A DNA stretch of 64,000 bases, from NCBI RefSeq assembly GCF_021227995.1, contig NZ_CP089301.1, positions 5,580,001 to 5,644,000 of the forward strand, in the 5' to 3' direction. Shown in pieces: positions 44,341-52,759 of this stretch. The first letter of the stretch is position 1, and every line of letters begins with the position of its first letter. The notes under the pieces were generated by a model, which was not told the origin of the DNA, did no database searches, and saw nothing but the letters and a program-made list of their open reading frames with translations. The DNA is from Novosphingobium kaempferiae (GTDB lineage: Bacteria; Pseudomonadota; Alphaproteobacteria; Sphingomonadales; Sphingomonadaceae). A program made the translations under genes and the position numbers.

Positions 44341-45353
44341 TCCGTTTCGCCGATCCCGCCGCCTTCGCCGCCGCGCTCGCCACCCTGCCGCAGCCCGACG
44401 TTGAGGCGCGCGCCGCCGCGCTCAGCCGCCAGTCGCGCCTCACCAAGCCCACCGGCGCGCTCGGTCGGCTGGAGGACATCGCGGTGTTCATGGCGGGCTG
44501 GCAGGAACATGAGCGCCCCGTCGCGGACCCGGTGCAGGCGGTGGTCTTCGCCGGCAACCACGGCGTCACCGCGCAGGGCGTCAGCGCCTATCCCCCCGAA
44601 GTGACCGTGCAGATGGTCGCCAATTTCGAGGCGGGCGGCGCAGCGATCAACGCGCTTACCCGCGCCTGCGCGGTGCGGCTGTCGGTGGTGGCGCTCGACC
44701 TCGACCGGCCGACCGGCGACATCACGCTGGAACCGGCGATGAGCGAGGCGGAGTGCCTCGACGCGCTGAACCGGGGCGCGGCGGCGCTCGATGCAGACAC
44801 GCGGCTGCTGCTGGTGGGCGAGATGGGCATCGGCAACACCACGCCCGCCGCGGCCCTCTGCGCACAAGTGCTCGGCGGCGCGGCCCACGACTGGGCCGGG
44901 CGCGGCACCGGGATCGACGACCACGGCCTTACGCGCAAGGAAACGGCGGTGGAGGCCGCGCTGGCACTCCACGGCGCGCACTGCGGCTCCGCCTTCGAGA
45001 CGCTGCGCCGCCTTGGCGGGCGGGAGATCGCGGCGATGGCGGGTGCGATCCTTGCCGCGCGGCTGCGCAAGGTGCCGGTGCTGCTCGACGGGTTCATCGC
45101 CAGCGCCGCCATCGCGCCGCTGGTGCGCGACAATGCGCGCTTCACCGACCACTGCATCGCCGCCCACTGCTCAGCCGAGGCAGGCCATGCGCGGCTGCTC
45201 GACCGGCTGGGGCTGGAGCCGCTGCTGAACCTCGGCCTCAGGCTTGGCGAAGGAACCGGCGCGGCGCTGGCAGTGCCGATCGTGCGCGCGGCGCTGGCGG
45301 CCCACGGCGAGATGGCGACGTTCGAGGAAGCGGCGGTCGCCAACCCGGCATGA
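44337..45353 (+). CDS. cobT: Nicotinate-nucleotide-dimethylbenzimidazole phosphoribosyltransferase CobT/CobU
   Basis: 338 residues. Makes alpha-ribazole phosphate from nicotinate mononucleotide and 5,6-dimethylbenzimidazole for the lower ligand of B12. Motifs: LTKPTGALGRLEDIA, VVFAGNHGVTAQGVSAYP, LLLVGEMGIGNTTPAAAL, WAGRGTGIDDHGLTRK and the catalytic Glu in LRLGEGTGAALA (about residue 305). The start ATG overlaps the DUF1636 gene stop, and the stop overlaps the phosphatase gene by four bases. Confidence 0.95.
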   Translation: MIRFADPAAFAAALATLPQPDVEARAAALSRQSRLTKPTGALGRLEDIAVFMAGWQEHERPVADPVQAVVFAGNHGVTAQGVSAYPPEVTVQMVANFEAGGAAINALTRACAVRLSVVALDLDRPTGDITLEPAMSEAECLDALNRGAAALDADTRLLLVGEMGIGNTTPAAALCAQVLGGAAHDWAGRGTGIDDHGLTRKETAVEAALALHGAHCGSAFETLRRLGGREIAAMAGAILAARLRKVPVLLDGFIASAAIAPLVRDNARFTDHCIAAHCSAEAGHARLLDRLGLEPLLNLGLRLGEGTGAALAVPIVRAALAAHGEMATFEEAAVANPA

Positions 45354-45910
45354 GTGGCTTTACCCTCCACCTGATGCGCCACGGCGCGCCGCAGCGACCC
45401 GGCCTGCTGCTGGGCCACCGCGACGAGCCCGCGCTGCCGTCCGAGACGGCGAAGTGCGTGGCGCGGGCGGAGGGGCTGGCGTTCGACTCCGTGGTGTCTT
45501 CCGATCTGGGACGCACGCTCGATCCGGCGCGGCAGGTGGCGGCGGCGCGGGATGTTGCGCATCGCGTGGACGCCGACTGGCGCGAACTCGACTTCGGCGC
45601 ATGGACTGGCCTTGCCGCCGCCGAAGTCGATCCAGCCGCCTACGCGCGATTCTGGGACGATCCCGACGCCCACGCCCCGCCCGGCGGCGAGACATGGTCC
45701 GCCCTCAAGACCCGCGTGGCGCTGGCGCTTGGGCGGATCGAGGGCGATACGCTCGTCGTCACGCACGCCGGTGCGATGCGGGCGGCGCTTTCGGTGCTGT
45801 TCCACATGGAACACCGGCAGGTCTGGGCCTTCGACCTCCCTTACGCCAGCGTCCTCACCCTGCGCGTGTGGCCGGACGAAGCCGCGCAGATCACGGGGCT
45901 GATAGCATGA
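45350..45910 (+). CDS. Alpha-ribazole phosphatase-like histidine phosphatase
   Basis: 186 residues of the phosphoglycerate-mutase/histidine phosphatase fold. The phospho-accepting LMRHGAP is at residues 8-14; SSDLGRTLDPA, a WRELDFGAWTG stretch and VVTHAGAMRA complete the active site. Placed between cobT and cobS, it most likely removes the phosphate of alpha-ribazole 5'-phosphate (Salmonella CobC role). ATG overlaps the cobT stop by four bases. Confidence 0.88.
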   Translation: MSGFTLHLMRHGAPQRPGLLLGHRDEPALPSETAKCVARAEGLAFDSVVSSDLGRTLDPARQVAAARDVAHRVDADWRELDFGAWTGLAAAEVDPAAYARFWDDPDAHAPPGGETWSALKTRVALALGRIEGDTLVVTHAGAMRAALSVLFHMEHRQVWAFDLPYASVLTLRVWPDEAAQITGLIA

Positions 45911-45946
45911 CTTGGATTGCATCCCCCCGTCATCCCGGACTTGATC

Positions 45947-46027
45947 CGGGACCGTGGGCCGTCTTTAGGCGCACGCATGCGTCGGGGCACGCCCGGCACG
46001 GTGGGCTGTTCACGGCCCACGGTCCCG
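45947..46027. repeat. Inverted intergenic repeat before cobS
   Basis: CGGGACCGTGGGCCG (45947-45961) pairs perfectly over 15 bases with 46013-46027; outside it are GTCATCCCGGAC and GAGCCCGGGACGAC, extending the symmetry. This is the CGTCATCCCGG type of repeat common in alphaproteobacterial genomes. Its right edge (GGGGGGAG) appears to supply the ribosome site of cobS. Confidence 0.65.
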
Positions 46028-46064
46028 TGTCGAGCCCGGGACGACGCCAGGGGGGAGCCCGCCT

Positions 46065-46775
46065 GTGAAAGGCCTGATCCTCGCCCTGCAATTCCTCACC
46101 CGCCTGCCGCTGCCTCCGGTGAAGGCCGACGCGCGGGACTTTGCGCGGGCGATGCGCTGGTTTCCGGCGACGGGGCTGGTGGTGGGGGCCTGCGTCGCGC
46201 TGCCATGGTGGCTGCTCCAGCCGCGCGATGCGTGGGTGCCGGCGCTGGCGGGGCTGGTCGGCTGGGTGGCGATCACCGGGGCGCTGCACCTCGACGGCCT
46301 CGGCGACGTGGCGGACGGCGCGGGTGCGGCGCACGGGGATCGGGAGCGCCTGTCGGCGGTCATGGCGGACCCGCACGTCGGCAGCTTCGCCGTCGTCGCC
46401 ATCGGGTTACAGCTGGCGGCCAAGCTGGTGCTGCTCCACGCCATCGCGCCCGCACAAGTCGGCGCGCTGGTGCTGGTGCCGGTGCTCGCCCGGATCGCCC
46501 CGATCGGCTGGACGCTGTTCCTGCCGCCGCTCCACGCAGGGCTGGGCTCGAAATTCCGCGAAGGGGTGAGCCATGTCCACCTCGCAGCATGGAGCCTCGC
46601 CGCCATAGCCGCCGCGATCCTGCTCTTCCCCGCGCTCCTCGCCCTGTTCATGGCCGCGCCGCTGTGGGGCTGGTGGCTGCGCGCAAGGCTGGGCGGCATC
46701 TCGGGCGATGGCCACGGCGCGGGGATAGAGCTGGTGGAGACCGCGCTACTCACCGCGCTGGTGCTGCTGCCATGA
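46065..46775 (+). CDS. cobS: Adenosylcobinamide-GDP ribazoletransferase CobS/CobV
   Basis: 236 residues, inner membrane. Joins GDP-cobinamide and alpha-ribazole to give cobalamin (phosphate). Family motifs: FLTRLPLPPV near the start, RWFPATGLVVGAC, then the DGLGDVADGAGAAHGDRERLSAVMADPHVGSFAVVA metal-binding run with its Asp residues, and later membrane helices. The GTG start at 46065 has GGGGGAG eight bases upstream, the site lying at the edge of the repeat. It overlaps the next gene by four bases. Confidence 0.94.
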   Translation: MKGLILALQFLTRLPLPPVKADARDFARAMRWFPATGLVVGACVALPWWLLQPRDAWVPALAGLVGWVAITGALHLDGLGDVADGAGAAHGDRERLSAVMADPHVGSFAVVAIGLQLAAKLVLLHAIAPAQVGALVLVPVLARIAPIGWTLFLPPLHAGLGSKFREGVSHVHLAAWSLAAIAAAILLFPALLALFMAAPLWGWWLRARLGGISGDGHGAGIELVETALLTALVLLP

Positions 46776-47746
46776 ACCCTGCGCTGCTCCACCATGGCGG
46801 CCGCCTGACCGAAGCGGCGCGGACCTATGGCGGCGATCCGGCTGAGTGGCTGGACCTCTCGACCGGCCTCAACCCGCTGCCGTGGAGCGGCGCCGTCCCG
46901 CCCATCGAATGGTCCGCCCTGCCCGATCCCGATGCGCTGGCCGCGCTGGAGGCCGCCGCCGCCCGCCACTTCGGCGCCCCACCGGAACTGGTCTGCGCCG
47001 TCCCCGGCAGCGAGACCGCCCTACGCCTGCTCGCCGGACTGCTCGCCCTCCCCGGCCGCGCACTCACCCCCGCCTACCGCACCCACGCCGAAGCCTTCGC
47101 GACATCGCGCCCCATCGCCTTCGCCGAGGCCCCACAAGGTGCCGAAGCGGTGGTGCTGGCCAACCCGAACAACCCCGATGGCCTGCTGCGCCCGCCCGCC
47201 GCCGTGCTCGACTGGCACGACGCCATCGCCGTGCAGGGCGGCTGGCTCATCGTCGACGAAGCCTTCGCCGACTGCCATCCGCAGATGAGCGTCGTCGCGC
47301 ACGTCGGCAGCGCGGAACGCCTGATCGTCCTGCGCTCCTTCGGCAAGTTCTTCGGCCTTGCGGGCCTGCGCCTCGGCTTCGTGATCGCGCCGCCCGCGCT
47401 GGCCGCCCCCTTGCGCGCGCTGCTGGGCAGCTGGCCGCTCCACGCCGCCGCGCTGGCGCTGGGCACCGCCGCCTATGCCGATACCGCATGGATCGAGCGG
47501 ACCGGTGCCGAACTGCCCCACCGCGCCGCCGCGCTCGACGCCGTGCTCGCCAGCCACGGCTTCGCACCGCAGGGCGCGTGCCCGCTGTTCCGCTACATCA
47601 CCAAGGCCCCCGCCCTGTTCGAGCGGCTGGCGCGCGCGCGGATCCTGACGCGCCCCTTCACCGATCACCCCGGCACCCTGCGCCTTGGCGTGCCCGCCGA
47701 TCCCGCCGCGCTGGTGCGCCTCGACAGAGCCCTCGCCGATGGCTGA
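46772..47746 (+). CDS. cobC: Threonine-phosphate decarboxylase (CobC/Salmonella CobD type)
   Basis: 324 residues, a PLP aminotransferase-fold enzyme that decarboxylates L-threonine-phosphate to the aminopropanol linker of cobinamide. Seen: HGGRLTEAARTYGG and LDLSTGLNPLPW at the N-terminus, VLANPNNPDGLLR, IVDEAFADC, and the PLP lysine in LRSFGKFFGLAGLRLGF. Naming follows the Pseudomonas system. It starts within the cobS stop (ATGA) and its end overlaps cobD by eight bases. Confidence 0.92.
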   Translation: MNPALLHHGGRLTEAARTYGGDPAEWLDLSTGLNPLPWSGAVPPIEWSALPDPDALAALEAAAARHFGAPPELVCAVPGSETALRLLAGLLALPGRALTPAYRTHAEAFATSRPIAFAEAPQGAEAVVLANPNNPDGLLRPPAAVLDWHDAIAVQGGWLIVDEAFADCHPQMSVVAHVGSAERLIVLRSFGKFFGLAGLRLGFVIAPPALAAPLRALLGSWPLHAAALALGTAAYADTAWIERTGAELPHRAAALDAVLASHGFAPQGACPLFRYITKAPALFERLARARILTRPFTDHPGTLRLGVPADPAALVRLDRALADG

Positions 47747-48677
47747 ACCCATCGCCGCCGCCGCGCTGGCGATAGAGGGCGCGCTCGGCTGGCCCACTCG
47801 CCTCCACGCGCTGACCGGCCACCCGGTCGGCCTCTTCGCCCGGATCATCACCGCCACCGAGCGCCGCCTCAACCGCCGCGATGCCAGCCTCACCTCCCGC
47901 CGAGTCTGCGGGATCGCGGCTATGCTCCTCCTCCTGACCATGGTGATCGCCGCCACCACCAGCATCGAAGCCACCGTGCGCGCTCTCGCCGGAGCATGGG
48001 CCTGGCCGATCCTCGCCCTGCTCGCCTGGCCCGCGATGGCCGCGCGCAGCCTCGACGATCACGTCCGCCCGATCCGCGCCGCGCTGCTGGCGGGAGACCT
48101 CCCCGAAGCCCGCCGCACCGTGGGCATGATCGTGGGCCGCGACACGCAAGGACTCGACGAACCCGCCGTCACCCGCGCCGCCATCGAGAGCCTTGCCGAG
48201 AGCTTCTGCGACGGCGTCGTCGCCCCGCTGTTCTGGCTGCTGCTGCTCGGCCTGCCGGGAGTCTGGGCGCTGAAGGCCATCAACACCGCCGACAGCATGA
48301 TCGGCCACCGCGAGGAGCCGTTCGGCCCTTACGGCTGGGCCGCCGCGCGGCTGGACGACCTCGTCATGCTGGCTCCCGCGCGCCTGTCCGGCGTGCTGAT
48401 CTGCCTTGCCGGACTGAGAGGCTGGCGCGTCATGGTCCGCGACCACACCCGCCACGCCTCCCCCAACGCGGGCTGGCCGGAGGCGGCGATGGCGGGCGCG
48501 CTGGGCGTACGGCTGGCCGGGCCTATCGCCTACGACGGCATGCTTGCCGACAAGCCCTGGATCGGCCAGCACGGTGCCGACGCCACCCCGCGCGACCTCT
48601 CGCGCGCCCTCACCATCTACCGGCGCGGCTGCGTCCTGCTTGGAGTAACCGCCTTGGGGGTACAATGGCTGGCCTGA
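47739..48677 (+). CDS. cobD: Adenosylcobinamide-phosphate synthase CobD/CbiB
   Basis: 312 residues, polytopic inner-membrane protein attaching aminopropanol (phosphate) to adenosylcobyrate. Signature segments: [68 protein letters not shown], and [39 protein letters not shown]. It overlaps cobC at its start and cobQ by 13 bp at its end, so the three are tightly coupled. Confidence 0.94.
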   Translation: MAEPIAAAALAIEGALGWPTRLHALTGHPVGLFARIITATERRLNRRDASLTSRRVCGIAAMLLLLTMVIAATTSIEATVRALAGAWAWPILALLAWPAMAARSLDDHVRPIRAALLAGDLPEARRTVGMIVGRDTQGLDEPAVTRAAIESLAESFCDGVVAPLFWLLLLGLPGVWALKAINTADSMIGHREEPFGPYGWAAARLDDLVMLAPARLSGVLICLAGLRGWRVMVRDHTRHASPNAGWPEAAMAGALGVRLAGPIAYDGMLADKPWIGQHGADATPRDLSRALTIYRRGCVLLGVTALGVQWLA

Positions 48678-50122
48678 TGCTGCAGGGGACCGGTTCGGAC
48701 GTCGGCAAGTCGGTGCTGGTGGCGGGCCTGTGCCGCGCCGCCGCCAACCGGGGGCTGACGGTGCTGCCGTTCAAGCCGCAGAACATGTCCAACAACGCCG
48801 CCGTCACGCCCGAGGGCGGAGAGATCGGCCGCGCGCAGGCGTTGCAGGCCCTCGCCGCCCGCGCGCCGCTGCATGTCGACATGAACCCGGTGCTGCTCAA
48901 GCCGCAGGCCGACCGCACCTCGCAGCTCATAGTCCACGGCAAGGTGCGCGGCACGCTGGGCGCGGCGAACTTCCGCGAGGCGCGCCGCCCGCTGCTGGGC
49001 GAAGTGCTGGAAAGCTACCGCAGGCTGGAGGCGCGCTGCGATCTCGTGATCGTCGAGGGCGCGGGCTCTCCGGCGGAGATCAACCTGCGCAGCGGCGACA
49101 TCGCCAACATGGGCTTCGCGCGCGAGGCGCAGGTGCCGGTGGTACTGGCGGGCGACATCGATCGGGGCGGGGTGATCGCCGCCGTGGTCGGCACCCTCGC
49201 GGTGATCGATCCCGAGGATGCGGCGATGATCCGCGGCTTCATCATCAACAAGTTCCGTGGCGATCCGGCGCTGTTCGCCGACGGCTATGCCGAGATCGAG
49301 CGCCGCTCCGGCTGGCGCGGCTTCGGCGTCCTGCCCTGGCAGAGCGCGGTCGCACGGCTGCCGAGCGAGGACGCGGTGGTGCTGGAACGCGGGCTTGGCG
49401 GCAGGGCGGGCAAGCTGCTCGTCGCCTGCCCGATCCTGCCGCGCATCGCCAATTTCGACGACCTCGACCCGCTGCGGCAGGAGAGCGGCGTGGACCTTGC
49501 GATGATCCCGCCGGGCACGCCGATTCCGGCAGAGGCGGCGCTGGTCGTCCTGCCCGGCTCCAAGGCGACCATCGCCGACATGGCCTTCCTGCGCGCGCAG
49601 GGCTGGGACATCGACGTGCTCGCCCACCATCGGCGCGGGGGTGCGGTGCTGGGGATCTGCGGCGGCTACCAGATGCTGGGCCGCGCCATCGCCGACCCCC
49701 ACGGCATCGAAGGCCCGCCGGGGGAGATCGCCGGGCTCGGCCTGCTCGACGTGACGACCGTGCTCGATGCCCGCAAGACGCTGGAACAGGTGGAAGGAAC
49801 GGCGATGGGCGCGCACTTCACCGGCTACGAGATGCACATGGGCGTGACCGAGGGGCCGGACGCGGCCCGCCCGTTTGCGCGCCTCGGCAACGAGCGGCCC
49901 GACGGCGCGGTGGCAACGGACGGGCGGACTTTCGGCACTTACTGCCACGGTCTGCTGGCGAAGCCGGGCCTGCGGACCGCGCTGCTGGAGCGGATCGGCG
50001 CAGTGTCGGACGGGTTCGACAATGACGCTCGCGTGGACGCCGCGCTCGATGAACTGGCGACGGCGATGGAGCAGCACCTCGACGTGGGCGGTCTGCTGGC
50101 GCTGGCGGGGGCGGGCCGATGA
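48665..50122 (+). CDS. cobQ: Cobyric acid synthase CobQ
   Basis: 485 residues. Amidates the b, d, e and g side chains of adenosylcobyrinate diamide. P-loop-like [19 protein letters not shown] at the N-terminus, [19 protein letters not shown], and a C-terminal triad-type amidotransferase with [10 protein letters not shown] (nucleophile Cys) and TYCHGLL (His). The ATG at 48665 lies inside the end of cobD, after a GGGGG stretch; the stop overlaps cobP by four bases. Confidence 0.96.
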   Translation: MAGLMLQGTGSDVGKSVLVAGLCRAAANRGLTVLPFKPQNMSNNAAVTPEGGEIGRAQALQALAARAPLHVDMNPVLLKPQADRTSQLIVHGKVRGTLGAANFREARRPLLGEVLESYRRLEARCDLVIVEGAGSPAEINLRSGDIANMGFAREAQVPVVLAGDIDRGGVIAAVVGTLAVIDPEDAAMIRGFIINKFRGDPALFADGYAEIERRSGWRGFGVLPWQSAVARLPSEDAVVLERGLGGRAGKLLVACPILPRIANFDDLDPLRQESGVDLAMIPPGTPIPAEAALVVLPGSKATIADMAFLRAQGWDIDVLAHHRRGGAVLGICGGYQMLGRAIADPHGIEGPPGEIAGLGLLDVTTVLDARKTLEQVEGTAMGAHFTGYEMHMGVTEGPDAARPFARLGNERPDGAVATDGRTFGTYCHGLLAKPGLRTALLERIGAVSDGFDNDARVDAALDELATAMEQHLDVGGLLALAGAGR

Positions 50123-50625
50123 GCAGCCTTCTCGTCCTCGGCGGCGCGCGTTCGGGCAAGAGCCGGTTCGCGCAGGCACGCGTCGAGGCGGTGCCGGGAC
50201 GGCTGTGCTATATCGCCACCGGGCAGGCCTTCGATGCCGAGATGACCGAGCGCATCGCCCGTCACAAGGACGACCGCGGCCCGCGCTGGACGACGCTGGA
50301 GGAACCGCTGGACCTCGCCGCCGCGATCGACCGCGCGGCGCGGGAAGCGGACGCGGTGCTGGTCGATTGCCTGACGCTCTGGCTGTCGAACCTGATGCTG
50401 GCGGATATGGCACTGGAGGCACCGACCGCTGCGCTGTGCGAGGCCATCGCGCGCTGCGCGAAGCCGCTGGTGCTCGTCTCGAACGAAGTCGGCCTCTCCA
50501 TCGTCCCCGAAAACGCGCTGGCGCGGCGCTTTCGCGACGAGGCGGGTCGCCTCAACCAGACCATCGCGGCACTGGCCGACGAAGTGCAGTTCGTCGCCGC
50601 CGGGCTGCCGCTGAAGCTGAAATGA
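50119..50625 (+). CDS. cobP: Adenosylcobinamide kinase/guanylyltransferase CobP/CobU
   Basis: 168 residues. Phosphorylates adenosylcobinamide and transfers GMP to it. Seen: P-loop [12 protein letters not shown], then [48 protein letters not shown], and [32 protein letters not shown]. Last gene of the B12 run, overlapping cobQ by four bases. Full family length. Confidence 0.95.
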   Translation: MSSLLVLGGARSGKSRFAQARVEAVPGRLCYIATGQAFDAEMTERIARHKDDRGPRWTTLEEPLDLAAAIDRAAREADAVLVDCLTLWLSNLMLADMALEAPTAALCEAIARCAKPLVLVSNEVGLSIVPENALARRFRDEAGRLNQTIAALADEVQFVAAGLPLKLK

Positions 50626-51113
50626 TTGCGGCCGTCAGGAATTGAGCGGCTGTCTCGGCATCTCCGCCAGAGGGTCGTGCTTGTAGCCCGCCTCCCAGGC
50701 GGCTCTCTGTCGGGGACTTGCGTAAGGATTGCTGGAAAGAGGAATACCCGCCTGCGCGGCCTTGATGCCCCAGAAGTGGGCGCGATGTTCGGTGGACAAA
50801 GTGCTGGGCTCGTTTCGTTGGGAGAACTCCCGTGACGAACGAGCCAGCGCCGCGAAACGATCCGTATATTAACGGATCATAAAGACGGGCGGCACCTCAC
50901 GCGCGATGAACCGCAGTGGACGCGGATGCAGACGAGAGGGCGATGTGAGGGAAATGGTGCACCCGACAGGATCATAACTCTTTGTTCGCGAATGTTCGGG
51001 GTTATCCTCGACTCGCCCGGTTTCCCTAGGTTGTACCAATCCAAGGGTTCGCATATGTTCTCCTTTGTTCGCGGCAAACCACGATTTTATGTGGTAACGG
51101 ATGAGGGAACTGG
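50626..51113. other. Gap between B12 genes and integrase
   Basis: No credible protein gene. GC falls towards the integrase, the base pattern changes near 50850, and a tRNA-like fragment lies at 50955-50973. This is the likely edge of an integrated element. Confidence 0.5.
50955..50973 (-). other. tRNA 3'-end fragment, likely attachment site
   Basis: The minus-strand reading GATCCTGTCGGGTGCACCA is the T-arm/acceptor end of a bacterial tRNA (arginine type is typical), complete with CCA. No cloverleaf precedes it; the bases beyond the T arm are unrelated. Tyrosine integrases usually use tRNA 3' ends, and the integrase gene begins 141 bp to the right, so this is best read as an att site copy. 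Confidence 0.6.
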
Positions 51114-52280
51114 ATGGGTAAGCTCAATGCCCTTGGTGTGAAGAATGCAAAGCCCGGGCGTCACGGCGATGGCGACGGGCTCTATCTGGTCGTGAAGCCT
51201 ACGGGCGCCAAGTCCTGGATCCTTAGGGTGCAGCGCGACAAGATGCGCCGGGACATCGGCCTTGGATCGCTGGCGGCTCTGACGTTGGCCGAGGCCCGTG
51301 AGAAGGCCGCTGAGCTGCGGAAACATACCCTCAATGGTCGCGATCCTATCGCCGAGCGCGATCGTGACCGGCGCCCCATCCCGACCTTCAAGGAAGCGGC
51401 CAAGAAGACGCACGCCGCTCTCAAGTCCGGATGGGTGGGGAAGAGCGCCGACGCCTTCCTGTCCTCCCTGGAAACCTACGCCTTTCCCTCGCTGGGCAAC
51501 CGCCGGGTCGATACGATCGACGCCGCTAACATCCAGAAGATGCTGACGCCGATCTGGACCACGAAGCCCGAACTGGCTCACAAGCTCCGTATGCGCGTGG
51601 GACAGGTGCTAAACTTCGCCCATTCGAAGGGCTGGCGAACGACGGAAGCCCCAGGACGATCGGTGGGTGTGGGCCTGCCCAAGCAGCCGAAGGGCGGAAA
51701 TTTCGCCGCGATGCCCTATCCTGATGTGCCCGCCTTCATGACCCGGCTTGGAGGCGAGAGCCAAACCAGCGGGCGTCGCGCCCTGATGTTCCTGATCCTG
51801 ACGGCAGCCCGCCCCGGCGAGGTCCGGTTCGCAACATGGGGCCAGATCGATTTCAAGAAGGCAGAGTGGAACCGACCTGCCGAGATCATGAAGCTGCGCG
51901 AGCCGCACACCGTCACGCTCAGCAAGGCAGCCATGGCGCTGCTGTCCGAGATCAAAGGCAAAAGGGAGGTCGATCCCAAAGCCCTGATCTTCCCCGGCCA
52001 GCGCCTAAAGCCCTTATCCGACATGGCACTCAGCAAGGTCATGCGAGATGCCGGGCTGATCTACAACGCCCACGCATTCCGCTCGTCCTTCCGGGATTGG
52101 GCTGCGGAGAAGATGCCGGATGTGCCCGATGCGGTGGCGGAAGCTGCCTTGGCCCACACCGTGCCGGACAAGGTGGTGCGGGCTTATAAGCGGACGAAGT
52201 TCATGGAGATGCGTCGGACGCTCATGGATGCGTGGGGGGAATTCTTATCCAAGGGTGGCGAGAAAGCCGACACGCCATGA
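51114..52280 (+). CDS. Tyrosine-type integrase with DUF4102 arm domain
   Basis: 388 residues. N-terminal arm-binding domain of the P4/prophage type (LNALGVKNAKPGRHGDGDGLYLVVKPTGAKSWILRVQ, GLGSLAALTLAEAREKAAELRK), a core-binding helical part and a C-terminal catalytic domain with Arg in LTAARPGEVRFATWGQID, a HAFRSSFRDWAAE box and the ALAHTVPDKVVRAYKRTKFME region containing the second His and Tyr. All catalytic boxes look intact. It should integrate or excise an island at a tRNA gene; a tRNA-like att fragment lies just upstream. It overlaps the next ORF by four bases. Confidence 0.93.
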   Translation: MGKLNALGVKNAKPGRHGDGDGLYLVVKPTGAKSWILRVQRDKMRRDIGLGSLAALTLAEAREKAAELRKHTLNGRDPIAERDRDRRPIPTFKEAAKKTHAALKSGWVGKSADAFLSSLETYAFPSLGNRRVDTIDAANIQKMLTPIWTTKPELAHKLRMRVGQVLNFAHSKGWRTTEAPGRSVGVGLPKQPKGGNFAAMPYPDVPAFMTRLGGESQTSGRRALMFLILTAARPGEVRFATWGQIDFKKAEWNRPAEIMKLREPHTVTLSKAAMALLSEIKGKREVDPKALIFPGQRLKPLSDMALSKVMRDAGLIYNAHAFRSSFRDWAAEKMPDVPDAVAEAALAHTVPDKVVRAYKRTKFMEMRRTLMDAWGEFLSKGGEKADTP

Positions 52281-52759
52281 GCGATGCTGCGACCCGCAGA
52301 AAGGCGCTGAACCAAATTCAGGCAGAGATCGAACGGTTTTATCGGATGTCTGCGGAAGACCGGAAAGATTGGGCTTCCATCACAATGGGCGAAGCTCTCC
52401 GCCTGTTGTCGGTGGTTTGCGGCCCTGAATTGATGGCCACTGCTTATGGCGAGCCTCAAAGCGGGGGGCGTGGTGCCTCGCTTGACACCCTCTCCGACCG
52501 ACTAGGCCTATCTTCATTGCTTTTCGCTGATCTGGAGCAGCCCGGTAGCGGCCACGCTATCTCGGATGCGTCGCTAGAAGCCTACCTAGTCGCGCGAGGT
52601 GACAAGCCGCAATTATTTGCACCGATCCCGAGTGTCCAGGGGAAGCCCGACGCCAGCTTTAGGGTCGAGAACCTCGCGCCATTCCCCCTCCGTCAGTCGC
52701 TGCGCGACTGCCACCTCCCGGAGACAAGCTCGGGGAGGAACGTCCCGTTTTCAGAGTGA
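52277..52759 (+). CDS. Small unknown protein coupled to the integrase
   Basis: 160 codons from ATG 52277, overlapping the integrase stop by four bases. The N-terminal ~130 residues (RKALNQIQAEIERFYRMSAED, ITMGEALRLLSVVCGPELMA) look helical and soluble; no family recognised. From about residue 135 the frame runs into an intergenic repeat of the sphingomonad CCCTCCGTCAGTCGCTGCGCGAC type, so the original C-terminus has probably been replaced and the gene is altered. Its end overlaps the converging LytM gene by nine bases. Confidence 0.6.
   Translation: MSDAATRRKALNQIQAEIERFYRMSAEDRKDWASITMGEALRLLSVVCGPELMATAYGEPQSGGRGASLDTLSDRLGLSSLLFADLEQPGSGHAISDASLEAYLVARGDKPQLFAPIPSVQGKPDASFRVENLAPFPLRQSLRDCHLPETSSGRNVPFSE
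52686..52745. repeat. Sphingomonad intergenic element with inverted arms
   Basis: The stretch CCCCTCCGTCAGTCGCTGCG followed by CGACTGCCACCTCCCGGAG and an AAGCTCGGGGAGG close has inverted arms (CAGTCGC/GCGACTG and CCCGGAG/CTCGGGG). It is a mobile-type repeat that has landed in the 3' end of the preceding ORF. Similar in style to 8590-8660. Confidence 0.55.

Noticed and set aside
48617..50422. 601-codon minus-strand frame over cobQ
   Set aside because: Shadow of cobQ/cobP, Arg/Pro-rich without motifs.
50626..50850. Small ORF after cobP on the plus strand (69 codons)
   Set aside because: No homology or ribosome site; likely spacer.
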